A stretch of 64,000 nucleotides of DNA, taken from NCBI GenBank assembly GCA_003707065.3, contig PPXM03000008.1:372001-436000 (forward strand), read 5' to 3'. Source of the stretch: Trigonopsis variabilis. Lineage: Eukaryota; Ascomycota; Trigonopsidomycetes; Trigonopsidales; Trigonopsidaceae. A program made the position numbers and the translations under genes. Below the pieces are notes generated by a model, which searched no databases, had not been told where the DNA came from, and saw nothing but the letters and a program-made list of their open reading frames with translations. Positions 45,511 to 53,048 of the stretch are shown here, one piece after another. Within the stretch, counting starts at the first letter, position 1; every line of letters starts with the position of its first letter.

Positions 45511-45582
45511 CACGTGGTATGTGAACCCTGATGGCCCGTGGGGACCTGCGGTAACGCCTTTGATGGAATATGGCATCACGTG
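45511..45582. promoter_or_regulatory. Two CACGTG boxes between RPS19 and BXI1
   Basis: CACGTG occurs at 45511-45516 and 45577-45582 within the 205-bp divergent promoter of RPS19 and the TMBIM gene. This is the core site of Cbf1-type bHLH factors, which control ribosomal protein genes in several non-Saccharomyces ascomycetes. Function here is inferred. Confidence 0.4.
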
Positions 45583-45649
45583 CCTGCATTCCCGTTAATA
45601 AAGTCGCCGTTGGGACACATCATCGCCACATCGCCTTCCTTCTAGAACA

Positions 45650-46420
45650 ATGTCAGCTGCAGATATCCCTGTTCCGCCTCCTCAATACGAAGAAGAACGC
45701 TCTCGCGAGGGTCTCTTAGGAGACCGAGACGCGGATTTACCGGACGACTTTAAATATTCCAGCTCGGTCTCTCAGTGCTCGCTTTCTATTCGCCATGGTT
45801 TTGTCCGCAAGGTCTACACGATTCTCTCAATACAGATTCTCATTACATCTCTGGTGACTTATGGTCTACGCAGTTCCCCTGCAGCCAGCGTGTGGTTGCT
45901 TGAAAATTACTGGTTGACTATTGTCAGTGCGATTGCTTCGTTTGGTCTAGTGATTGCGGTGACCTTCAAGAGCCGCGACTATCCTTGGAATATGATTCTT
46001 CTGGGAGCATTTACTTTATGCGAAACATACATGTTGTCTAGCATTGCCATCTTCTTTGAGCGAGAAATCCTGTTGCAGGCATTTATGTTGACAACGTTGG
46101 TGTTTATTGGTCTTTCCTTGTTTGCTATCCAGACAAAGTACGACTTTTCGAGCTGGGCGCCCTATGCATTGTCGGTTCTCATGGTGATGATCGGCTCGGG
46201 TTTGGTGATGGCCTTCTTTCCCTATTCGCGCTCGGTTGATATGGTCTACTCGGCAATTGGCGTCGCCGTGTTTAGCTTTTTTATATTATACGATACTCAG
46301 ATGGTCATGAATAAGTATCATCCCGAGCAAGAGGTGGAAGCCGCCCTATCGCTCTATCTCGATTTCATCAACCTCTTTATCTATATCCTCCGACTTCTCC
46401 ACAGGAGCGACAACAATTAG
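45650..46420 (+). CDS. BXI1: Bax inhibitor-1 / TMBIM family membrane protein
   Basis: A single exon encodes 256 aa. A cytosolic proline- and acid-rich N-terminus (VPPPQYEEERSREGLL) precedes SIRHGFVRKVYTILSIQILI, the family's typical entry to the first membrane helix. Seven hydrophobic segments follow. The signature VAVFSFFILYDTQMVMNKYH and the end EAALSLYLDFINLFIYILRL with LLHRSDNN are clear BI-1/Lifeguard features, including the conserved aspartates of the pH-sensing pair. These proteins are ER or vacuolar calcium-leak channels linked to stress tolerance. Length is in line with yeast Bxi1 (297) minus part of the N-terminus. Confidence 0.93.
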   Translation: MSAADIPVPPPQYEEERSREGLLGDRDADLPDDFKYSSSVSQCSLSIRHGFVRKVYTILSIQILITSLVTYGLRSSPAASVWLLENYWLTIVSAIASFGLVIAVTFKSRDYPWNMILLGAFTLCETYMLSSIAIFFEREILLQAFMLTTLVFIGLSLFAIQTKYDFSSWAPYALSVLMVMIGSGLVMAFFPYSRSVDMVYSAIGVAVFSFFILYDTQMVMNKYHPEQEVEAALSLYLDFINLFIYILRLLHRSDNN

Positions 46421-46661
46421 GCTCGCCTGTCGTCGTTTGAATAAATACGGACCTGATGATCGTTGTCGCGATCTCGTCAGCTGGTGGGCATAAACGAAAT
46501 GCAAAATCTATGTAAGGTTATTTAAAGATTCTGGGTTTGTTGGGTTACTCTAAACTAAATTATGTAGCTCCATCGGTCACGGTGGCTGCTGGCGTCATAG
46601 CGCACGGCGGTACGGCAGGCAAGCTGCTGGCGTAGAAGATTGAGTATTTTACAGACAGTCG

Positions 46662-47142
46662 TCATTCGTCATCATCCTCACCCTCATCTTCCGCTGGATT
46701 GATGTAAGAAAACGGTTGTTTCTGGTCTATTTTGAACGACAATACCGCAAAGTTGGACAGATTCAAGTCTGAGATATACTTTGCCTCGGATGATATCTCT
46801 GAAAACCCGGCCTCTGGATTCGAGCTATCGACTGGGAGAGCCAGCAGGATCCGGTGGGGTTCGATTTTGCCCTGGCTAGCAGGTTCCTTGGTATCTTTGG
46901 TGTCTTTGGACGTCGTCTCGAACGACGGGGTAGGAATGTCCATCTCCATCTCGCTGGCCGCTTCGTCATTCTCCAGCATCTCGTTCAGAGCAAGAGCCAG
47001 CTCTTCCTTGACTTTCTTCACTGTCATCGACGGAGGCACATTAAGGAAAATAGTCTTCTTTTTGCTCTTGAACTTGAGAATCAAATTCGAAGATGTTTTA
47101 GGAGGCTGCAATTAGTTGACTGGTGCTCGTCGCGCTTACCAT
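46662..47142 (-). CDS. Uncharacterised acidic protein with a ubiquitin-like fold pattern
   Basis: Exons are 47142-47140, the ATG alone, and 47105-46662; the 34-nt intron has donor GTAAGC and ends CAACTAATTGCAG. The product is 148 aa starting MPPKTSSNLILKFKSKKKTI. The body frame has no usable ATG, so this split start is the best model. The N-terminal half (LILKFKSKKKTIFLNVPP, then TVKKVKEELALALNEML) has the strand-strand-helix order of ubiquitin-like domains. An acidic insert, then YISDLNLSNFAVLSFKI, could be the last strands. The tail is acidic. I recognise no named family, and the fold is an inference. Confidence 0.6.
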
Positions 47143-47775
47143 CTTTGCCGGCGCTTCTCAACTGATCGAGTGATACCGTTCTGATCCTAGAATCGACTTT
47201 TACTCGTCTCACCGTCCAAGCCACTAATTCCAAGACTTGCGTAATGTAGAACTCCTCTTTATTGCTGGGAGTGACAATTGGTTCGGGCGAGATAAGACAC
47301 TGGCTGGCAGATTATATGATATTACGAGCTGGCGCTGGGAGTTAGCGACTTTTGAATGTAACATTGATGTGATCATACAATTTTGGGTCACGGGGTTCAC
47401 TGGCGATCGATGTCATAGCTGACGATACAGAAGGCTTGAACAGAGACAAAAAGGGTCGGGACAAAACGTAAACCAGAGATTTTTTCACTGCGACGGTGTA
47501 TTTAAAGAAGTCTAATGTAAGACGTCGTTGTCTTTTGGGGCACTGCCACTGCCTTGTCCGTAGCATTTTCTGATTATTTCAGACGGTTACGACAATCGAG
47601 ATGGCTACCCGGAGCAACAGCAAGTAAATTAAAAACGTTAGAAAAGCTCAATGACATATTTATATAAAATTAGCTAGGGTATCAGTCCTTCAAATACACG
47701 GATGGACAGCAATCAAGTGAATACGTCGTGTTCTCTATTGACGGCTCTTGTGTCATATATACAAAACTTTGATCA
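47143..47775. other. Intergenic region with a possible small minus-strand gene
   Basis: About 630 bp. On the minus strand, ATG 47565 opens a 74-codon frame (to 47342). Downstream a second open frame without ATG (for example FYITQVLELVAWTVRRVKVD and SLDQLRSAGKDG) runs to about 47087, overlapping the start of the next gene. Joining them needs a poor donor and an uncertain acceptor, so I do not call a gene, but a short spliced gene is possible here. Confidence 0.25.
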
Positions 47776-48464
47776 TCACCGTCGATAAGCCTTGACCAAA
47801 GGGCTCTGGCTTAGTTTCTTATGCTTCCATTCTTTTGTCGGTACTCTTTCGAGTTTCTTAAAGATGTTCTCCTGGGACGGTTGAGACACGGTCTGGAAGC
47901 CAAGCTTGGGTTTAGTGTTTGCATCGATGAACTCCATGACGCCAGGAAGCTTGTCACAGACCTTGCGGAGAATCTCTTTGGCAACATCACGATGAACAGG
48001 AGGAGACCCAGGAGAAGCCTTTAGTTCGTAGAGCACTCTGCCAGTGGGAACTCTCATAGCCCAATAATCGAATGATCCTTTACCTTTACCCATACGCACC
48101 TCATTTCCCTTTGTGCATACTGCGACATTGGTGCAGAACCGCTCGTAAGCTCGAAGACTTCCACCAATTGCCCTCAGCTCTTGAGCAAGAACCTTGTTAG
48201 CAACTCCAAACTGGTTCGCCGTGATGCGGGTCCCTTCCGACTTCAACCGCACTCCGTATTCCCCAAACGCCAGCGTCGTCGCTCGAACTGATCCTCCAGT
48301 CGTCACTGGCACTCGTCCTTTGTGCTTCTTGTCCGCCTCCATTCTCGGCGATAAGTTGAATGCCGCTCCCCGCATCGAGATATACGGCCGAAACAACCGG
48401 AACGCTTGAAGAGCTGACGTTAGATGGCTTGCCTTGTCTCCTTCTTACCTGGCCGGTGCATCAT
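47776..48464 (-). CDS. MRPL16: Mitochondrial ribosomal protein uL16m
   Basis: Exons are 48464-48449 and 48404-47776, with a 44-nt intron; the product is 214 aa. The start MMHRPAFRLFRPYISMRGAA is basic and hydrophobic, a mitochondrial presequence. The L16 core reads RVPVTTGGSVRATTLAFGEY, LKSEGTRITANQFGVANKVL, VAVCTKGNEVRMGKGKGSFD and YWAMRVPTGRVLYELK. It lines the A-site region of the mitochondrial large subunit. The length is close to yeast Mrpl16 (232). A CACGTG box lies 47 bp upstream of the start, shared with the divergent membrane-protein gene. Confidence 0.95.
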
Positions 48465-48510
48465 CTTGGCTGGTGAAGATTCAAATTCGTTCCTCTTCAT
48501 AGCAACAGGT

Positions 48511-48516
48511 CACGTG
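48511..48516. promoter_or_regulatory. CACGTG box between MRPL16 and the Tim17-like gene
   Basis: CACGTG at 48511-48516 in the sequence AGGTCACGTGTTGG lies 47 bp upstream of MRPL16. It is another case of this E-box beside a ribosomal protein gene in the window. Confidence 0.35.
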
Positions 48517-48728
48517 TTGGATCCAGCTTGCTCTTTCACGTTTGCAGATTAAGATTAAGTCCTTGGTGGATTATTTTCTTTAATTACATCTGTTTTGCAG
48601 TAATCAATTCTGCTGTCCAATCCTGCGTGGTAAGAACTACTGGACCATTGCTAGTCGGGATCGCTGGATCAAGTTTTAGACGTGCAACCACCCCAAGCAA
48701 TCCTCTACGCTCCGTGAGACAAGTCGCC

Positions 48729-49331
48729 ATGAGCCAAGATTCCAAGTCTCAAGAAGTGAGTGCTGCCGAGGACATTCGGTCTTCTCTCCGTCAGATGAAT
48801 CACGACCAGCGATTCTCTCTTCACCCGGCGCTTCGAATTCCCCTTATTATGACAGTCACCGGGGTCGGTGCGTTTTTCTCTGGCTTTTCGAGCAGTTACA
48901 AGGCGGCGTCTTTGCGGTACTTTGCCGAGAATTTCCATCGCCTGCCCAAGAAAAAGGTGGGATGGTACTACTATCACAAAATGAAGAACTACGTTGTTCT
49001 GAAAGAAGGCATGCTTGGAGGACTGAGCAAGTCGATTCGATACAGCTCTTTCATGGGCATATACTTTGGTCTCGAAGCCTTGTTCGATTCATATAAACAA
49101 AAGATCGATTTCTCGTCGACGCTGCTCTCGACCGTCATCTGTGGAGCGCTCTACTCTGCCTCCACTCAAGCATCGTACGTTCAGACATCCAAAAACATGC
49201 GGTTTGCGCTTGTCTTTGGTCTCTTGAGTGGCCTCACCCAAGACGGGCTCCGCTACCTCAAAGGAGATACGGTGTGGTACGCTGACGAGGTGAAAAGGTC
49301 GTTCCATCGAGCTGAGGAGTCGATTTCATGA
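48729..49331 (+). CDS. Putative mitochondrial membrane protein, Tim17/22-like
   Basis: The first ATG in the open frame is 48729-48731, giving 200 aa; earlier in-frame codons are non-ATG and may be 5' UTR. Hydrophobic segments rich in glycine and small residues occur at about 37-55 (LIMTVTGVGAFFSGFSSSY), 88-115 and 128-165 (STLLSTVICGALYSASTQAS, then ALVFGLLSGLTQDGL). Such Gly/Ser-rich helices are typical of the Tim17/22/23 superfamily. The basic VGWYYYHKMKNYVVLKEG loop between them looks conserved. I cannot name the orthologue. It is convergent with DOM34 (24 bp apart). Confidence 0.6.
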   Translation: MSQDSKSQEVSAAEDIRSSLRQMNHDQRFSLHPALRIPLIMTVTGVGAFFSGFSSSYKAASLRYFAENFHRLPKKKVGWYYYHKMKNYVVLKEGMLGGLSKSIRYSSFMGIYFGLEALFDSYKQKIDFSSTLLSTVICGALYSASTQASYVQTSKNMRFALVFGLLSGLTQDGLRYLKGDTVWYADEVKRSFHRAEESIS

Positions 49332-49355
49332 TGGTTTATGCAAAATGGTTGGTGA

Positions 49356-50516
49356 TCATTCCGGTTTGTCTTCTTGGTCTTTATCTTCGAGGTCTTCGAG
49401 CTCGGGGAGAGGAAATTTGAGAATCGCAGCGATGCCGGTGAACTGGTCGAGCTGCTTGCCAGATTCATGTAGCGACGAGAAGATATAGACTTGGCCTCCT
49501 GTCGCCTTGACGCTGTTGACGAGATCGATATATTTCTTTCGTATTTTGATAGTGTTACTTCTAAACAGGGTATCCGAAATGAGCAACACTGCAATTGCTC
49601 CCTGTTCAGCAGCAGCCTCAACTTCTTTTGTTCCGTACCAAGCCTTTGCCTCGTCGTCGTTGAGCATTTGGAAAAACCGGTCCAATGCTGCCGATTCCTG
49701 CGCAAACTTTGTATCGGCCAGCTGAGCGGTGACTTGAGGAGAGCGCAGGACTTCGTTTAGGGAATGGACGTGCCCCGAGGAGCAGTGGACAAGGAGGAAC
49801 TTGGACTTTGCTTTTATCCACTCCTGATTGCCCGTCTTGAGCGCTTGGTTAAAGATGTAGGACTGCAGCCCGTCTCCGGTGAAGCCTGGCGAAGCGATGA
49901 TGACCGCCTTTAATTTCGACAAATCAAAGTGGTTGAGCATTGCCTGGTAGACTGCCTCATAGAATTTCGCCATTCCTTTTTCATAATTGGTCGAGCTTCC
50001 TCGCTGTTTCCGGGGCACAGTCACATCGATCCGCTGCCTGACCAGCGTTGCATGGTCCGTGATCAAGCAGATGTTTGCCAGCCCTTCCTGAAGAACAACC
50101 GCTCCCACCTCGGCCTTGGACGCGGGATTGGCCGCTTCCTTGACGATATCTAAAGCCATCGAGTCCCATACCTCTTTCTCAAGCGTAAACTGCCGGTTCA
50201 GCTCCAAATCAATCGTATGAAAGGCACCCATTCGAACGTATTCGTTCTCTTTGATCACCGGGCCGCTGATGTGTAGTTCTCCTCCTTGAGCGTCAAAGTT
50301 GATCTTCTCCACCGAGATCTTTAACCGAATAAGCATCTTCTTGCTCGTCACACTTCCTGTCGCCGACTCGTTCACCACTTTTCGCATCGTCCGGGCGCTA
50401 ATATGATCGCCTTTCTGGATCAGATTGTACAGATGCCACATGTCCGTGCTGTCTTCAGGTACTAGCTCCAAAGACCCGGGGCCATCTTCCTCAATGTGAC
50501 GTCGCAAGATCTTCAT
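49356..50516 (-). CDS. DOM34: Ribosome rescue factor Dom34/Pelota
   Basis: A single exon of 386 aa, the normal family length, starts MKILRRHIEEDGPGSLELVP. The N-terminal Sm-like domain has DMWHLYNLIQKGDHISARTM. The central domain holds VGAVVLQEGLANICLITDHA and the start of the eRF1-like middle (VPRKQRG), and lacks the GGQ motif of eRF1, as expected. The C-terminal domain has KAWYGTKEVEAAAEQGAIAV, LLISDTLFRSN and VYIFSSLHESGKQLDQFTG. With Hbs1 it splits stalled ribosomes in no-go decay. The end is acidic. Confidence 0.97.
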   Translation of the reverse strand: MKILRRHIEEDGPGSLELVPEDSTDMWHLYNLIQKGDHISARTMRKVVNESATGSVTSKKMLIRLKISVEKINFDAQGGELHISGPVIKENEYVRMGAFHTIDLELNRQFTLEKEVWDSMALDIVKEAANPASKAEVGAVVLQEGLANICLITDHATLVRQRIDVTVPRKQRGSSTNYEKGMAKFYEAVYQAMLNHFDLSKLKAVIIASPGFTGDGLQSYIFNQALKTGNQEWIKAKSKFLLVHCSSGHVHSLNEVLRSPQVTAQLADTKFAQESAALDRFFQMLNDDEAKAWYGTKEVEAAAEQGAIAVLLISDTLFRSNTIKIRKKYIDLVNSVKATGGQVYIFSSLHESGKQLDQFTGIAAILKFPLPELEDLEDKDQEDKPE

Positions 50517-51430
50517 GTTCTTCCCTCGAGATATCGGCCGCCTGTCGAGGTGGGGTCCGAGCTAATTTGTAATGTCAAGTTTCTGAGTGGGTCTCCTGTC
50601 CCTCTCTAATTTTAACCGATACTTGGTCTCGAGGCTTTGCTCCCACGCCTGAACAGCACCGCCTGAGCAGCACCAATGATGCCTGAACAACAGTTGAGAC
50701 TGTCTATTTACTCGATTCAAATAGTGGAACCAATCACTCTATAAAGTAATGCAATACAGACTGACATTTCAAGTAACTTACGATTATAACGTGCAAAATG
50801 AGAGTCCTGATCGAGAAGCAAAGGTCTGACGTAACTCTGCTATGAATCATCGGGAATGGAACCTCTTTGAGTAACAATATTCTCAGTCAGTAGACCACAT
50901 GACGCCGTTTACAGCGTTTACCAGCCAAGTTTGTGACTGGCATGAAAGAAATGTGTCAAGATTCCTACGACGATCAGTAGAATACCGTACTGTTCATTAG
51001 CTAGATGATGTTCTCCGTTCGTGTGCAAACAAGTCCTGCTTTTGAGCATCTAGGACCTCTAAACCACGGTCTATTCACTATATAACGGATTCTAGTTCTC
51101 TCTCTCTAGTGCCCTTTTGCTCGATTCTATGCTTCTCAGTACGCTGCCTGGTCCCTCCCCAGTGACTGCACTCGTACACCAACTCCCATGACGACAGACT
51201 ACTTGCGAATTAGTGCCGCCATTCTACTAAAACGTGATCATCTTCTATTCAGGCACGTTCATTCATCTCGATTCAACGACTGTTACGGTTTGGCCACGTG
51301 ACTTACCCGGACTGGAAATGCTTCTAGTCATGAGTGCATGATGACTCGTTTGCAATCAACCAGTCAGTCTTGGTTCGTCAATTATATCAGGGCATTGGGC
51401 GCTCTGGACGGTATAATTGGCCGCTAATTA
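50517..51430. other. Largest intergenic region, DOM34 / hydrolase-phosphatase divergent promoters
   Basis: About 910 bp with no reading frame of note on either strand and no tRNA or snoRNA that I can defend. It contains three imperfect copies of GCCTGAACAGCACC (50647-50693), a CT-rich tract near 51098-51108 and CACGTGAC at 51295-51302, 129 bp before the next start. It may include long 5' leaders. Confidence 0.45.
50647..50693. repeat. Three imperfect 14-bp direct repeats
   Basis: GCCTGAACAGCACC (50647-50660), GCCTGAGCAGCACC (50661-50674) and GCCTGAACAACAG (50681-50693) lie in tandem, the third after a 6-bp spacer. They sit in the DOM34 upstream region and could be a protein-binding array or a slippage remnant. 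Confidence 0.8.
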
Positions 51431-52975
51431 ATGCTCGCTGTTGTCTTAGCAGCGCTTTGCCTGTCTTCCGCCGGCTTGACGCTCTATTATCTTCGGCGGC
51501 CGTCGAGGCCTCCAAGATGCTTGGATCCACCGTTGGTGCAGAAATATTCCTCCATCTTGAACCTGCAAGTCAATGGTAGCAATGTCGTGCTCCGGACGTT
51601 TTATATGGACCACCCCCAGCAGCAAAAAATGCCTGCTGATCTTCCAACCGTGGTCTTTATTCACGGTCTGGGCGGGCAACTAGGACAATTTTACCCACTC
51701 ATAGACTTCTTTACCCACTTCTCGTCCGTTTTGGCTCTTGATCTGCCGGGCTGTGGCAGCTCACCTGTGCCTGACAGTTCGGTTGGCCTGTCTAGTAGTG
51801 GATTAAGCCAGATCGTCGTCGATACTATAAACCATTATGTCCCAGAGAAAAAGGTGCTCCTGATTGGTCATTCTATGGGTGCCTGTTTGGCAGTAATGGC
51901 CGGAAATCAGCTGGGAACTAGACTTTGCGGGCTCATTGCTGTCACTCCTCCGTCGAGTCTGTCGCCCGCTCTATACAAACTAAAATCCAAAGCAGATTCA
52001 GCCTTTGTCCCGCTATTCTTTGACGTTTTTAGAAGATTCGATCGCATAGGAGGCCCAAACTCGGCCTCTGTAAATAGAATGGTAGGTCCAAACGCCTCGA
52101 AACAAGTTCGCCAGCTCCAGTTGTCGTGGAATTGTGATGTCCAAACTCCTACCTGGCTTCGAATGGCCGCCGGCTTCACTCCGCCCACAAAGCAGCAGTG
52201 GGCCGCCCTGAGTGCCCCGATCTATATCATCACTGCCGAATACGATCAAGTATGTGAGCCCCAGCAGGGCTATGAAATAGCCACGTGGCTCAAGGAGGCC
52301 GGCGTGGAGTCGGAATATAGTGAGATTCGCGACGCCGGCCACTGCTGTATTTCTGAAAAGCCAGAGCTCGTCTGTGGCCTCGTGGGAGGGTTTGTCAAAA
52401 CAAAAGTAGATATTCGACTCGACCTTGGATGGCAGCTGTCATATCTGGCTGAACGCCAGGATAAGTGGAGTTTGAAGAACGAAGAGAAATGGAGAAAAGT
52501 CGATCCTGTATCACCGCGCTTAGAAGTGGGCCCGTTCCGTGCCCTCAAGACCCTCCGGCAGTCTGATCCTATACACAGCCCGCCTGAATTAGAAAAACGG
52601 TATCCGGACATCTCTATCATCATAGACATCTCCCGTGACCGCCCTGCCTACGACCCTACGACTTTCCGGCGGATCGAATATGTCAAGTTCCCCACCGTTT
52701 CCAAACTGCCTCCCGGGAAAGACGAGGTCGAGCGCTTCATCTCCTTGGTCGACCAAAAGATCCTGGAAGCCAAAGACAAGGGCATTGCCGATCCAGTGGT
52801 GGCCGTCCACTGCCATTACGGCTTCAATCGAACAGGCTTCTTCATCGTCAGTTACCTGGTCGAGCGACTAGGGCTTGCCGTGCCCGATGCCCTTCAGGTC
52901 TTTGCTCGTGCCCGTCCTCCGGGGATTAAACATCCTCATTTTATTGATGAACTTTATGTGCGTTATGGGAGTTAA
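51431..52975 (+). CDS. Alpha/beta-hydrolase fused to a dual-specificity-type tyrosine phosphatase
   Basis: A single exon of 514 aa starts at a true ATG. Residues 1-20 form a signal anchor (MLAVVLAALCLSSAGLTLYY). The hydrolase part has the oxyanion motif VVFIHGLGGQLGQFYPL, the nucleophile elbow LLIGHSMGACLA (Ser near 147), an acid candidate in TAEYDQVCEP and the histidine in IRDAGHCCISEKP. After about residue 320 a second domain begins. It has SIIIDISRDRPAYDP and the phosphatase signature VAVHCHYGFNRTGFFIV (Cys near 461), the CX5R motif. There is no stop or splice signal between the halves, so this is one protein. The substrates are unknown; a membrane-tethered lipid or phosphoester role is possible. 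Confidence 0.85.
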   Translation: MLAVVLAALCLSSAGLTLYYLRRPSRPPRCLDPPLVQKYSSILNLQVNGSNVVLRTFYMDHPQQQKMPADLPTVVFIHGLGGQLGQFYPLIDFFTHFSSVLALDLPGCGSSPVPDSSVGLSSSGLSQIVVDTINHYVPEKKVLLIGHSMGACLAVMAGNQLGTRLCGLIAVTPPSSLSPALYKLKSKADSAFVPLFFDVFRRFDRIGGPNSASVNRMVGPNASKQVRQLQLSWNCDVQTPTWLRMAAGFTPPTKQQWAALSAPIYIITAEYDQVCEPQQGYEIATWLKEAGVESEYSEIRDAGHCCISEKPELVCGLVGGFVKTKVDIRLDLGWQLSYLAERQDKWSLKNEEKWRKVDPVSPRLEVGPFRALKTLRQSDPIHSPPELEKRYPDISIIIDISRDRPAYDPTTFRRIEYVKFPTVSKLPPGKDEVERFISLVDQKILEAKDKGIADPVVAVHCHYGFNRTGFFIVSYLVERLGLAVPDALQVFARARPPGIKHPHFIDELYVRYGS

Positions 52976-53048
52976 TGTATAGTGACCTATTTATGTTTCC
53001 TTTCTTCCTTTATTTTTCGCCGCGCGAATCTATTTTACACACTCCTCC

